This document shows, one piece after another, positions 9,272-17,793 of a stretch of DNA of 64,000 bases (positions within the stretch are counted from its first letter, which is position 1; the number at the start of each line of letters is the position of its first letter). Under the pieces are notes generated by a model. It saw nothing but the letters and a program-made list of their open reading frames with translations, was not told the origin of the DNA and ran no database searches. Location: positions 3,596,001-3,660,000 of the forward strand of contig OY969891.1 in NCBI GenBank assembly GCA_963704355.1, given 5' to 3'. The translations under genes and the position numbers were made by a program. Source of the stretch: Bog-473 sp963704355 (lineage in GTDB: Bacteria; Actinomycetota; Acidimicrobiia; Acidimicrobiales; RAAP-2).

Positions 9272-9305
9272 GGTTCGTTCGGTTCGGTTCGGTTCGGTTC
9301 GGTTC
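9272..9305. repeat. GGTTC pentanucleotide tandem repeat
   Basis: Five perfect GGTTC units (9281-9305), with a degenerate copy just before, start 14 bp downstream of the thiolase stop. They lie in the gap between convergent genes. Confidence 0.9.
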
Positions 9306-9331
9306 GCCGGCGACGCTGAGAGAGCCTCGTG

Positions 9332-9381
9332 GATGTCCGTGAAAACTGTAAGCGAGGTTGTTTACGGTTTCTGCGGACATC
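9332..9381. terminator. imperfect hairpin between convergent genes
   Basis: GATGTCCG (9332-9339) and CGGACATC (9374-9381) are perfect inverted arms. Inner matches (GAAAACTGTAA versus TTTACGGTTTC) extend the stem. There is no T-tract, so a terminator role is only inferred from its place between convergent genes. Confidence 0.4.
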
Positions 9382-9482
9382 ACCGGGGTCCGCGCGCCCC
9401 CCGGCTCCGGTCGCATCGATCAGGCCCGATACCAGAGAGCGCGTACCCCAAAGCCCGAGGGCCCGAGGGGCCCTAGGGCTTA

Positions 9483-9506
9483 GCGAGTCGGCGACTCAGC
9501 GAGTCA
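9483..9506. repeat. 8-bp repeat array carrying the stop of the cNMP gene
   Basis: Three degenerate octamers GCGASTCR (plus strand) are phased at 8 bp. The TGA of the minus-strand gene (9496-9498) lies inside. It resembles the clearer octamer arrays at 9982 and 32583. Confidence 0.55.
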
Positions 9507-9852
9507 GCGACAGCCGGTTGAGGTCCTGTGGCCCGACGACGAGGACCTCGACGTCGGTGACGGCGATCACCGTGCCCGCCACCCGGTGGGTGCGATGGGT
9601 CTGCTGGCCGAAGTAGTCGCCCGGCTCGAGGTCGATCGACACGTCGGGGTTCACCCGCAGCACGGCCGAGCCGGAGACGAGGACGTAGAGGTTGTGATCC
9701 TGGGCCAGGCCGCACACGACCTCTCCGGCCACGCAACGGGCCCGTATGGCATCGTGCCGGACGAAGGCCTCGAGTGCCTCTGGGGCACACGATGAGAACG
9801 GAGGCAGGCCCTCCAGCAATTCGACGTAGTCCACTCGTTCCGCTGTGAGCAT
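9496..9852 (-). CDS. cyclic-nucleotide-binding-domain protein (stand-alone)
   Basis: A 118-aa protein consisting essentially of one cNMP-binding fold: YVELLEGLPPFSSCAPEALEAF at the start, then GEVVCGLAQDHNLYVLVSGS and INLEPGDYFGQ-like VSIDLEPGDYFGQQ (phosphate-binding cassette region). No DNA-binding domain follows, so it is not a full CRP/FNR regulator; it may be a ligand-binding adaptor. A second stand-alone cNMP protein sits at 34.5 kb. Its stop codon lies in an 8-bp repeat array. The gap of 162 bp to the GMC gene upstream may hold its promoter. No target can be inferred. Confidence 0.75.
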   Translation of the reverse strand: MLTAERVDYVELLEGLPPFSSCAPEALEAFVRHDAIRARCVAGEVVCGLAQDHNLYVLVSGSAVLRVNPDVSIDLEPGDYFGQQTHRTHRVAGTVIAVTDVEVLVVGPQDLNRLSLTR

Positions 9853-9981
9853 GATCGACCCTCCTCCGCGATCCCCGGCGCTTCACACCCGGGCTGGTTC
9901 AGGTAGCTCTTCTGGGCGCAGCCTTCTCCGCGGCGGTTGCCCGGTGGGTCGCCGGATGGTTGCGATCCGGGGGCGGGCGTC

Positions 9982-10029
9982 TTCAGCCCTTCAGCCCTTC
10001 AGCCCTTCAGCCCTTCAGCCCTTCAGCCC
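9982..10029. repeat. octanucleotide array TTCAGCCC x6
   Basis: Six perfect 8-bp units on the plus strand (GGGCTGAA on the coding minus strand). The array starts in the last codons of the GMC gene; its TGA (10015-10017) is in the array, which continues about 33 bp beyond. Confidence 0.95.
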
Positions 10030-11733
10030 ACCGCCGAGTTCCGCGCCTTCTCCGGCACCGACCGGCGGACCCGGCTTCGTGTCGGCCAGGTGGTGGGCCG
10101 CGCGGGCGGCGAGCGCGACCAGGGTGAGCGTGGGGCCGTAGCCGCTGGCCGTGGGGAACACGGACGAGTCGGCGAGGACCACGTTGTCGAACTCGTGCAC
10201 CCGTCCCCAGCGGTCGCAGACCGCGGTGTCGGGGTTGTCGCCCATGCGCGCCGTGCCGATCACGTGGCGGCTCTCGGGCACCGGCGTCGCGCCGATGCCG
10301 TGGTACGAGACACCCGGTGAGGACGTGTGGATGACGTACCCGGCGCCCATCTCTTCGAGCACGGACTGGAGGATCTTGCCGTGGTGCTTGGAGGCGGCCA
10401 GCTCGTGGCGCCCCGGCTCGTAGGTGACCCGCGCCACCGGGAAGCCGCGTGCATCGCGCACCGAGGGGCTGAGGTCCACCGTGTTCGTCGGGTACGGCAG
10501 GTCCTCCCCCTGCATGATGAAGGCCCACATGTGCTCGCGCAGGTTCGAGTCCCGCATCGCCCGCCCGTGCTCGCGGCCCCACGGCGAGTGGCGCGCCTCC
10601 ATGATGGGCAGTCCCCCGCCGCTGTGCTCGACCAGGCCGCCGCGGAACCACGGGAGCCCGGCCTCCGCCGCCGCTGCCCGGGCCGCCTCGTCCTGGACCA
10701 TGGCGTCGTCGTGCACGTGGGTGACCGCTCGGCCCCTCTGGGGGTGCAGGCGCAGGTCTGGGAAGTGCCCCACCACGATCGTCTGGAAGTGCACCATCAG
10801 GTGGCGCCCCAGCGCTTCATGCTCCAGGCCCGACAAGAGCAGGAGCCGCGGCGTCTCGATCGCCCCGCCGGCCACCACGACGAGCCCGGCGCTCATGGTG
10901 TGCGCGGCCCCGGCCGAGTCGAGGTACTCGACCCCGGTGGCGCGGCGACCCTTCGTCACGATCCGGCTCACGAACGTCTCGGCCATGAGCTGGGCCCGCC
11001 CCGTCGCCATCGCCTTGGTGAGCAGCGCCACCGGGTCGCCCTTGGCATGGATGGGGCACCCGAAGAACGCGCAGAAGCCGCAGTTGTTGCAGGCGGGGCG
11101 CCCGTCGTAGGAGATGCTGTTCGCGGCCGTCGGAGCCTCGTAGGGGTGCAGCCCGACCTTCTCCGCCGCGGCCGACGAGAGAACCGCCCCGTACATGGGC
11201 GCGCCGGGCGGCATCGGGTAGGGGCCCGAGCGCCAGGCGGCGAACGGGTTGGCCCCGGCCCGGCCCGACACGCCGACGGCGCGCTCCACCTCGGCGTAGT
11301 AGGGCTCGAGCTCGTCGTAGTCGAGCGGCCAGTCCTCGACGTGCGCGTCTTCCTGGGGGCCCAGGGTGGAGACGAGCCGGAAGTCCTCCTCGCGGAAGCG
11401 CGGCACCTTGCCGTCCGCGTGGGTCCCGCCGCCCCCCACCGTCGTCGGGATGGAGTTCACCTCGCCGACGTGGATGTGCTCGCCCTCGCCGGCGTTGCGG
11501 CGGAACGCCCGCGGCTCGACCAACGGGTCAGGGCCGAGGAAATAGCGCGCAATGAACTTGATCTCGTCGTTCGAGTAGTCGCCCGACGGCCGCGTCGGGT
11601 CCGACGGGTCGAGGAGGTGGTTGCGCCCCTTCTCCATGATGGCGACCGTCCAGCCGGCCCGCGTCAGCACCTCGGCGGTGGTGGCGCCGCCCGGGCCCGA
11701 GCCGATGATGATGGCGTCGACGTCGTCCGTCAC
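10015..11733 (-). CDS. GMC-family oxidoreductase (gluconate dehydrogenase large-subunit-like)
   Basis: A 572-aa GMC flavoprotein. The ADP-binding motif AIIIGSGPGGATTAEVLTRA lies near residues 7-26, with VAIMEKG after it. A cysteine-rich segment CNNCGFCAFFGCP occurs mid-protein, as in bacterial sugar/alcohol dehydrogenase GMC proteins. The C-terminal catalytic His region includes SYHGIGATPVPESRHVIGTA and VVLADSSVFPTASGYGPTL. It overlaps the upstream subunit-3-like gene by 4 bp (ATGA), so the two form a complex-type operon. It probably oxidises an alcohol or sterol-like substrate at the membrane or periplasm. The stop lies in the TTCAGCCC array, so the last residues GGGLKG depend on repeat length. 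Confidence 0.88.
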   Translation of the reverse strand: MTDDVDAIIIGSGPGGATTAEVLTRAGWTVAIMEKGRNHLLDPSDPTRPSGDYSNDEIKFIARYFLGPDPLVEPRAFRRNAGEGEHIHVGEVNSIPTTVGGGGTHADGKVPRFREEDFRLVSTLGPQEDAHVEDWPLDYDELEPYYAEVERAVGVSGRAGANPFAAWRSGPYPMPPGAPMYGAVLSSAAAEKVGLHPYEAPTAANSISYDGRPACNNCGFCAFFGCPIHAKGDPVALLTKAMATGRAQLMAETFVSRIVTKGRRATGVEYLDSAGAAHTMSAGLVVVAGGAIETPRLLLLSGLEHEALGRHLMVHFQTIVVGHFPDLRLHPQRGRAVTHVHDDAMVQDEAARAAAAEAGLPWFRGGLVEHSGGGLPIMEARHSPWGREHGRAMRDSNLREHMWAFIMQGEDLPYPTNTVDLSPSVRDARGFPVARVTYEPGRHELAASKHHGKILQSVLEEMGAGYVIHTSSPGVSYHGIGATPVPESRHVIGTARMGDNPDTAVCDRWGRVHEFDNVVLADSSVFPTASGYGPTLTLVALAARAAHHLADTKPGPPVGAGEGAELGGGLKG

Positions 11734-12293
11734 GGCCCGGACACCTCGGCGTCGCTGTAGCCACGCGGCTGCACGTCACCCCCGTGGCCGATGGAGGACC
11801 ACCCGATGCCGTCTCGATTGCCTCCGTATTCGGGCGCCCCGTACATCCCCTCGCAGCAGTGCTCCCACAACAGCTCGCGGAATTCGTCGTCGGCGCGCAG
11901 CCGGCGCCGCTGTTCCTTGCCCTCGACCTCGGCGAAGTCGGCACCCAGCTCGGCCAGCCCGTCGCGGTACCGCTGCTGCAGCCCGACCACGGGACCGTTG
12001 AACTCCCGCTCCGGCCGTCCCTGCGACCCCTCGATCCGCATGCGCCACGCCAGCTCGTCGAGCGGTGACAGCGGGATGAACGAGGCGAAGCAGGCCTCGC
12101 CGCCGTGGCGCCCCGAGCTCGGTCCCCCGGCCCAGATGCGGGGCGGGTCGAAGCTGAAGGCGCCGAGGAGGGTGTCGATGTAGTCGGCGACGCCGGCCTC
12201 CTCGGCTCCGGGCCCACCCTGATCGGAGGGCATCATCTGCGCGCAGGCGGCCCGCAACACCGCGTATTCCTGCTCGCTCAGCCAGACGGCCAC
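11730..12293 (-). CDS. gluconate 2-dehydrogenase subunit 3 family protein
   Basis: A 187-aa protein of the small-subunit family that partners GMC dehydrogenases. WLSEQEYAVLRAACAQMMPS opens it, with GVADYIDTLLGAF and a C-terminal FRELLWEHCCEGMYGAPEYG and RDGIGWSSIG, typical of the family. The GTG at 12291-12293 is preferred. The longer frame begins at 12332, inside the 14-bp palindrome. With the preferred start, a TACGTT -10 lies 7 nt upstream and the operator about 22 bp beyond, implying a leaderless mRNA. It is translationally coupled to the GMC gene (ATGA at 11730-11733). In related enzymes the subunit is needed for assembly or export of the complex. Confidence 0.8.
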   Translation of the reverse strand: MAVWLSEQEYAVLRAACAQMMPSDQGGPGAEEAGVADYIDTLLGAFSFDPPRIWAGGPSSGRHGGEACFASFIPLSPLDELAWRMRIEGSQGRPEREFNGPVVGLQQRYRDGLAELGADFAEVEGKEQRRRLRADDEFRELLWEHCCEGMYGAPEYGGNRDGIGWSSIGHGGDVQPRGYSDAEVSGP

Positions 12294-12326
12294 CGGGCAA
12301 ACGTAGCGTCCATCCACCGCGTTTGC

Positions 12327-12340
12327 TGACACGAATGTCA
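12327..12340. promoter_or_regulatory. 14-bp palindromic operator, site 1 (TGACACGAATGTCA)
   Basis: Matches TGACRY-NN-RYGTCA. It lies about 22 bp upstream of a TACGTT -10-like box (12300-12305, minus strand) and 34 bp upstream of the subunit-3 GTG start. It is one of seven copies in the window. Confidence 0.7.
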
Positions 12341-13396
12341 GGGTCGAGACGGTCCCTCGTCACGTACGCGGCGCACCACCCACGCCAGCGCGCGACCGCC
12401 TTCGTCGAGCACTTCGCAAACCAGGTTGCCGGTCTCGGACGCGCCGAGCTCCACCAGCCGGGTGGCGTTGACCAGCACCCGGAAACCGGGGCCGTGATAG
12501 TGCCGTCCGGCCGCTCGCGCCGGCACGACCGGAAGTCGGAGGCACCACGAGACGAGGCTCCCGGCGATCTCCGCCGGCGTCGAGCGGTGGTCGACCGCGT
12601 CGGCGTAGCGGCCCATGACCACGTCGACGATGTTCTCGAGAGCCTGGGATCCCGGCTCGAAATAGCTCGAGTGGGCGCGCACCACGACATGACCCGGCCC
12701 GTTCGTGCTCAGTCGCCGGCCACCGAAGGTCGGTGCGGCCGGCGACGACCCGAAGACGCCCAACTCGGCGATCGGGTCGCCCGGCGCCTGCTCGGCGAAG
12801 AAGTGGGACTCGTCGACGTGGAGCTGCCGGAGGTCGTCGACCGTCATGCCGGGGCTGCCGGCCACCACGACGTCGGTGCACTCCAGGCCGGAGTCCGCCA
12901 GGGCCGATCCCGTCACGATCGAGCCGAAGCTGTGCGCGACGACCGTCAGCGTCTGGTCCGGCGCCAACGACAGCGAGGTGACGAACGCCGTCAAGTCACG
13001 TCCGGCGGTGACGAGGACGTCGCTGCACTCGATCGAACCGGCCGCTGCGGCCAGCAGGTCGTCCGGGTTGTCGTAGCCCTTCCACAAGATCACCGCCGTC
13101 GACGCAGCTGCCCGGTAGAGATTGCGCGCCCCGGGGATCCAGTCCCGGCACAGGTTCGTCCCATCGCCCACGCCGGGCACCACGACGGCGACGTGGCGCG
13201 CCGTGCCCAGGTGGCCGAAGAGGACGCCGAAGTGCTCCAGCTCGGGCCGGTAGAGGACGAGGTGGCCGCCGCAATTGATCAGCGTGTGCAGGAGCGTGGT
13301 CCGGCTCTCGTCCGCGGCGCGGCGCGGCGGACGCGACGTCCTCCCTCGCCATCGCAAGATTCGCGGCCGCCTGCCGCTCCAACGAGTCGCCTCCAC
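12338..13396 (-). CDS. alpha/beta hydrolase, DUF1023-like
   Basis: A 352-aa protein with AVVVPGVGDGTNLCRDWIPG followed by VVAHSFGSIVTGSAL, a GxSxG-like nucleophile elbow (H-S-F-G-S) as in the actinobacterial DUF1023 hydrolases. VVVAGSPGMTVDDL and a late His in VVVRAHSSYF could complete the triad. DUF1023 proteins are usually secreted or cell-wall-associated esterase-like enzymes, but no signal peptide is clear here. The N-terminal 30 residues are arginine-rich and may not be translated. It ends inside operator site 1. Substrate unknown. Confidence 0.72.
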   Translation of the reverse strand: MEATRWSGRRPRILRWRGRTSRPPRRAADESRTTLLHTLINCGGHLVLYRPELEHFGVLFGHLGTARHVAVVVPGVGDGTNLCRDWIPGARNLYRAAASTAVILWKGYDNPDDLLAAAAGSIECSDVLVTAGRDLTAFVTSLSLAPDQTLTVVAHSFGSIVTGSALADSGLECTDVVVAGSPGMTVDDLRQLHVDESHFFAEQAPGDPIAELGVFGSSPAAPTFGGRRLSTNGPGHVVVRAHSSYFEPGSQALENIVDVVMGRYADAVDHRSTPAEIAGSLVSWCLRLPVVPARAAGRHYHGPGFRVLVNATRLVELGASETGNLVCEVLDEGGRALAWVVRRVRDEGPSRP

Positions 13397-13453
13397 GCAC
13401 CGGCACCAGGTTATGCCGCGCCGCCTCGCGCGCTTCTGCCTAACCTGGCCGCC

Positions 13454-14329
13454 ATGGGCGAGGCACTAGCCGTCCTGGCTGCCGTCCTGTTCGCGTTGGG
13501 GACCGTTCTCCAGCAGAAGGGCACGATGAGCACGGAGGCGGGCGAGAACGATCCGCGCTTCCTGGTGCAGATCCTGCGCCGCCCCGTCTGGATCGCCGGG
13601 GCGGCCCTCATGGCCTGCGGCTGGATCGCCCAGGCCACGGCTCTGGACCGGGCGGCGCTCGTGGTCGTCCAGTCGCTCACCGCACTCAGCCTCGTGATCG
13701 CGCTGCCGCTCGGGGCCATCCTGACGGAGCAGCGGATCGGCAAGCGCGAGATCTCGGGGGCTGCGTTGGTGTTGGCCGGCATCATCTTCTTCATCGCCGC
13801 CGGCCAACCCCAGGGGGGCACGTCGCACCCCAGTGCGACCTCCTGGTGGGCGTCGTGTCTCGTCATCCTCGTTCTCGTTGTGTCGCTGTCCCTCGTCGGG
13901 ACGCGCTTCACCGGCGCGGCCAAGGCGCTCACCCTGGGTGCGGCATCGGGACTCGGCTTCGGGTTGCAGGCGGCGGTGACGAAGACGTTCGTGACCGAGG
14001 TCGGCGGCGGCATCCTCTCGCTGCTGACCAGCTGGTCCGTGTACGTCCTGATCCTCTCCGCCCTGACGGGCTTCGCGCTGCAGCAGTCCTCGCTCAAGAC
14101 GGGCGTGCTGGCGCCGGCGATGGCCTCGGCGAATTCGGTCACCCTGTTCACGAGCGTGGTGCTCGGCATCGTCGTGTACGGGGAGACCATCTCGAAGAGC
14201 GGGGCAGCCCATTCTGGTTCCGCCTTCGCAGGGCTGCTGATCGCCATCTTCGGGATCGCGATCCTGGCGGGCTCCGAGGCACCGCAGCAGGCCACCCCCG
14301 GAACCACCCACCCCTCGCCCGTCACATGA
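13454..14329 (+). CDS. DMT-superfamily membrane transporter (EamA/NIPA-like)
   Basis: A 291-aa protein with about nine hydrophobic helices. MGEALAVLAAVLFALGTVLQ starts it, with VVVQSLTALSLVIALPLGAI, LVLAGIIFFIAAGQ, CLVILVLVVSLSLVG and AFAGLLIAIFGIAILAG. The layout resembles EamA/NIPA-like drug/metabolite or Mg2+ transporters of about 290 aa. ATG 13454 is chosen because the very long frame upstream (from 12323) is antisense to the hydrolase. Substrate unknown. It is followed after 61 bp by a DedA-like gene on the same strand. Confidence 0.8.
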   Translation: MGEALAVLAAVLFALGTVLQQKGTMSTEAGENDPRFLVQILRRPVWIAGAALMACGWIAQATALDRAALVVVQSLTALSLVIALPLGAILTEQRIGKREISGAALVLAGIIFFIAAGQPQGGTSHPSATSWWASCLVILVLVVSLSLVGTRFTGAAKALTLGAASGLGFGLQAAVTKTFVTEVGGGILSLLTSWSVYVLILSALTGFALQQSSLKTGVLAPAMASANSVTLFTSVVLGIVVYGETISKSGAAHSGSAFAGLLIAIFGIAILAGSEAPQQATPGTTHPSPVT

Positions 14330-14390
14330 CGCGGTCCGGAGAGTTTCCCCCCGGGCGGCAGCTCGCGTCCCGGTCGTAACCAAGTCCGTC

Positions 14391-14978
14391 GTGCACGTCC
14401 TGGCCACTTCGAGCCTGGTCGACTCGTGGTGGGAGTACGTGCTGCTGTTCGTGGCGGTGGCCGCCTCGTGGGCAGGTGTGCCCGTCGTGGGGGCCACGGC
14501 GCTCGGCGCCGCCGGCGTCGCCGCCAGCCAGGGTCGATTGAACTTGGCCTTGGTCATCGCAGTGGCGACCGTCGCCGGCGAGGTCGGCGGTCTGATCGGC
14601 TACGCCGTGGGAAACCGGTGGGGCCAGGTGCTGCTCGAACGCCCGGGCAAACACCAAGAGGGGCGGCGCCGCATGGTCGAAAGGGGCGAACGCGCCTACG
14701 CGACGTGGGGCCGGCTCGCCGTCTTCTTCACCCCGGCGATCGTCTCGGGGACGGCCAAGATGCAGCACGGCCAGTTCGTCCTGTGGAACCTGATTGCCTC
14801 TCTCGCCTTTGCGATCTCGGTGGCCGCGAGTTCGTACGGCGTGGGCCGGCTGGTCACGGGCCATGACTCCGTCCACGACGTCGTCACGCTTCTCGTCGGC
14901 CTCGGCGTGGGCGCGCTGGTCACGGTGTGGTTCGTGCGGCATCGCCGGCGGACGGCGGCCCGGCGCGCCCCGGGCTGA
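14391..14978 (+). CDS. DedA/SNARE-associated-like membrane protein
   Basis: A 195-aa protein with hydrophobic segments YVLLFVAVAASWAGVPVVG, LALVIAVATVAGEVGGLIGY, an FFTPAIVSGTAKM loop and a final DVVTLLVGLGVGALVTVWF. The order matches DedA-type proteins (E.xxGxxxGY and F.P motifs), which act as lipid flippases or in membrane homeostasis. GTG start at 14391. It may be co-transcribed with the transporter before it. The arginine-rich C-terminal tail (RHRRRTAARR) is likely cytoplasmic. The family call is moderate because the canonical DedA loop motifs are degenerate. Confidence 0.72.
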   Translation: MHVLATSSLVDSWWEYVLLFVAVAASWAGVPVVGATALGAAGVAASQGRLNLALVIAVATVAGEVGGLIGYAVGNRWGQVLLERPGKHQEGRRRMVERGERAYATWGRLAVFFTPAIVSGTAKMQHGQFVLWNLIASLAFAISVAASSYGVGRLVTGHDSVHDVVTLLVGLGVGALVTVWFVRHRRRTAARRAPG

Positions 14979-14992
14979 GCCCGGGAGTCGAA

Positions 14993-16135
14993 TCAGCGCG
15001 GCAGGCCCAAGATCCGGCCGGCGATGATGTCGCGCTGCACCTGCGACGTGCCGCCTGCGATGCTCGCCGCCTTGCTCCACAGCCACTGGCGAGCCCACGG
15101 TCCCGCCTCGGCGGACGCCGGGTCGCGACCGGTGACGAGCAGGCCCGCCTCGGCCATGCCCTGGGTCATCGACGTCCAGGACAGCTTGATCCAACTCGAC
15201 TCGGGCCCCGGCTGCTCGCCACGACCGAGCCGCGTGAGGGTGCGCAGGTTGTGCAACCGCAAGACCCCGAGGTCGACGTAGGCGCGGGCGAGGGCATCGG
15301 CGACCAGCGGGTCGTCGAGTGCCCCGCTGCCGAGCGCCTCGTCGTAGAGCCGGGCGAGATACGTCTCGTGGACCACCTGCTCCTTGAAGGGGAAGTTCGT
15401 CCCGCGCTCGTGGGCCAGGGTCGACCCGGCGACGGTCCAGCCCTGCCCCTCAATCCCGACCACCTGCTCCTCCGGCACGAAGACGTCGGTGAGGAAGACC
15501 TCGTTGAACTCCGTGTCGCCCGTCATCTGGACGAGGGGCCGGACGTCGACGCCGGGATCCGACATGTCGACGATGAGCGCCGTGATGCCCTGTTGCGGTC
15601 GCGGGGCGTCGGGGTCCGTCCGCGCCAGGCACAGGCCCCAGGTGGCGAACTGCGCGTAGGAGGTCCACACCTTCCGGCCGCTGACGAGATAGCCGCCCTC
15701 GACCGGGACCGCCCGTGTCGACAAGGACGCCAGGTCGCTCCCGGCGTCGGGCTCGCTGAAGAGCTGGCACCAGATCTCCTCGGCCGAAAGGATCCGCGGC
15801 AGGAAGTGGAGACGCTGGTCCTCGGTGCCGTGCGCCAGCAGCGTCGGCCCGACCAGGTTGATGCCCACCCGGTTCACCGGTTGGGGGGCCTGGGAGCGGG
15901 CGTACTCGCTCTGGTAGAGCGCGACCTGCACCGGCGTCGCACTCCGCCCGCCGTAATCGGTTGGCCAGTGCACCCCGATCCAGCGGTCGGCGGCGAGGGT
16001 GGCCTGCCAGGCCCGACCCCAGGCCACCTCGTCGGCCAGATCGACGAAGGCGGGTGGGCGATGGTCGTGCTCGGCCAGCCAGCGGCGGAAGGACGCCGCG
16101 AACTCCTCGTCCTCCTGCCTCAGCGCGAGGTCCAT
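14993..16135 (-). CDS. acyl-CoA dehydrogenase
   Basis: A 380-aa FadE-type flavoprotein. The N-terminal helical domain MDLALRQEDEEFAASFRRWL is followed by WCQLFSEPDAGSDLASLSTR and YLVSGRKVWTSYAQFATWGL (middle domain, FAD contacts). EFNEVFLTDVFVPEEQVVG and the C-terminal signature SIAGGTSQVQRDIIAGRILG complete it. It is divergent from the CoA-ligase gene at 16201 with operator site 2 between them. It is close in sequence to the gene at 19770, suggesting paralogous enzymes for related acyl-CoAs. The physiological acyl chain or sterol side chain is unknown. Confidence 0.93.
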   Translation of the reverse strand: MDLALRQEDEEFAASFRRWLAEHDHRPPAFVDLADEVAWGRAWQATLAADRWIGVHWPTDYGGRSATPVQVALYQSEYARSQAPQPVNRVGINLVGPTLLAHGTEDQRLHFLPRILSAEEIWCQLFSEPDAGSDLASLSTRAVPVEGGYLVSGRKVWTSYAQFATWGLCLARTDPDAPRPQQGITALIVDMSDPGVDVRPLVQMTGDTEFNEVFLTDVFVPEEQVVGIEGQGWTVAGSTLAHERGTNFPFKEQVVHETYLARLYDEALGSGALDDPLVADALARAYVDLGVLRLHNLRTLTRLGRGEQPGPESSWIKLSWTSMTQGMAEAGLLVTGRDPASAEAGPWARQWLWSKAASIAGGTSQVQRDIIAGRILGLPR

Positions 16136-16155
16136 GCCTGCCCCGTTCTCGAGCC

Positions 16156-16169
16156 TGACATCGGCGTCA
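16156..16169. promoter_or_regulatory. 14-bp palindromic operator, site 2 (TGACATCGGCGTCA)
   Basis: Sits between divergent acyl-CoA dehydrogenase and CoA ligase. For the ligase, a TATGGT -10 (16187-16192) follows at 17 bp and the GTG start at 16201 follows the box by 8 nt. Confidence 0.7.
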
Positions 16170-16200
16170 CGTTAGTGGGGCCCGGGTATGGTGCCCTGCC

Positions 16201-17721
16201 GTGACGGCCCGCCTCCGACCGACGTGGGTGCCGTCCCAGGCCCGCGCCTACCGGCGCCGCGGCGGCCCGTGGGACGTCCCGACGCTCGACGCGCTGATCT
16301 CGGCCCACGGCGGCGAGATCGTCGACGGCGACACCCGGCTCTCGCCGGCACAGGCCGAGGCGCTCGTCGCCAGCCTCGCCGGCGGGCTCAAGTCCCGCGG
16401 CGTGACCCGCGGTGCCGCCGTGGCGTGGCAGGTGCCCAACAGCCTGGCGGCCGCCGTGTTGACGAGAGCCTGCTGGCGGATCGGCGCGGTCGCGGCCCCG
16501 ATCCTGCATTCATTCGGCGCGGCCGACGTCGCGAGCGTCCTTGAGCAGATCGACCCGGCGCTCGTCCTCGAGCTCCCCCCGGACGATGCGTCGAATCCCG
16601 TCGCTTTGGCCGACGCCCTCGGTGGGCCGCCCGTCGTCACCGGCGCGTGCCCGAGCGCGCCCTCCGACGTGGCGCTCGTCCTCTTTACCTCGGGGTCGAC
16701 GGGGCGTCCGAAGGCCGTGCTGCACACCCACCGCGGCTTGAGCTGGAAGGCGACCCTGATGGCCCAGGTCCACGGGCTGGGAAACAACGACGCCGTCTTG
16801 ATGCCCGCCCCGATGGCGCATATCTCGGGCCTGCTCAACGGCGTCCTCGTCCCCGGCGCGGCCGGCATGCGATCGGTCCTGGTCCGGCGCTTCGATCCCG
16901 AGCAGGCACTCGGCCTCGTGTCACGCGAGCGGATCTCGTTCCTGGCGGGCCCGCCGACGTTCTTCATCGCGATGGCCACCGCGCTGCGAAGCGCGACGGT
17001 GGCGGGCACGGACGTGTCCTCCGTGCGGCTCATCTCGAGCGGTGGTGCATCGGTGACGCCTGCGTTCGTCGAGGACACGGCGCGCACATTCGCCTGCCGC
17101 GTGAAGCGCACGTACGGCTCGACCGAGGCGCCGACGGTCACGACCAGTACCGACGACGACCCCTTCGAAAAGGCCAGGGACACCGACGGTCGCGCCGTCG
17201 GCGAGGTGGAGCTACGCGTGGCCGATCCGGAGACCGGCACCCCCCGCGCTACCGGATCCCCCGGAGAGCTGTGGGTGCGCGGGCCCGAGATGTTCGCGGG
17301 CTACGCGGACCCGGTGCAGACCTCGGCGGTCATCGCGCCCGGCGGATGGTTCCGCACCGGCGACCTGGCGACGGTCGACGAAGACGGCTGGCTGCGGATC
17401 GTGGGACGGCTCAAGGACGTGATCATCCGAGGCGGCGAGAACATTTCGGCCTCAGAGGTCGAAGCCGCGCTCGAGGCGCACCCCGACGTCCGCCACGCCG
17501 TGGCCGTCGGCTATCCCGACCCCCTCATGGGCGAACGGGTGGCCGCATTCGTCGAGTCGACCGCGCCGTTCGATCTCGAGGAATGCCGGCGCTGGTTTGC
17601 CAGCCGCGGCATGGCCAAGTTCAAGACGCCCGAGAAGGTGGTGCGGCTCGATCGGCTGCCGCTGCTCGGCTCGGGCAAGGCCGACCGCACGGCGCTCCAG
17701 CGCCTTGCCGCCACAGCGTGA
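16201..17721 (+). CDS. class I adenylate-forming acyl-CoA synthetase (AMP-dependent)
   Basis: A 506-aa ligase of the ANL superfamily. The P-loop VLFTSGSTGRPKAVLHTH (A3) lies near residues 159-176. YGSTEAP, GWFRTGDLATVDEDGWLRI, then GRLKDVIIRGGENISASEVE (hinge and A8) and a C-terminal GSGKADRTAL with the catalytic Lys are all present. It activates a carboxylic acid as acyl-AMP and then acyl-CoA, supplying substrate to the neighbouring dehydrogenases. The GTG start sits 8 nt after a -10-like TATGGT, consistent with a leaderless transcript. Acid specificity is unknown. Confidence 0.92.
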   Translation: MTARLRPTWVPSQARAYRRRGGPWDVPTLDALISAHGGEIVDGDTRLSPAQAEALVASLAGGLKSRGVTRGAAVAWQVPNSLAAAVLTRACWRIGAVAAPILHSFGAADVASVLEQIDPALVLELPPDDASNPVALADALGGPPVVTGACPSAPSDVALVLFTSGSTGRPKAVLHTHRGLSWKATLMAQVHGLGNNDAVLMPAPMAHISGLLNGVLVPGAAGMRSVLVRRFDPEQALGLVSRERISFLAGPPTFFIAMATALRSATVAGTDVSSVRLISSGGASVTPAFVEDTARTFACRVKRTYGSTEAPTVTTSTDDDPFEKARDTDGRAVGEVELRVADPETGTPRATGSPGELWVRGPEMFAGYADPVQTSAVIAPGGWFRTGDLATVDEDGWLRIVGRLKDVIIRGGENISASEVEAALEAHPDVRHAVAVGYPDPLMGERVAAFVESTAPFDLEECRRWFASRGMAKFKTPEKVVRLDRLPLLGSGKADRTALQRLAATA

Positions 17722-17793
17722 CCCGCGGGGGACCCACCCCGGGGCCCTCCGTCTCGCCAATGGGCCACCGCCCGCAGAACTAGCGTTTGCCCG

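Noticed and set aside
12323..13453. Long N-terminal extension of the DMT transporter
   Set aside because: It is antisense to the alpha/beta hydrolase and has no membrane or domain character; ATG 13454 fits the family.
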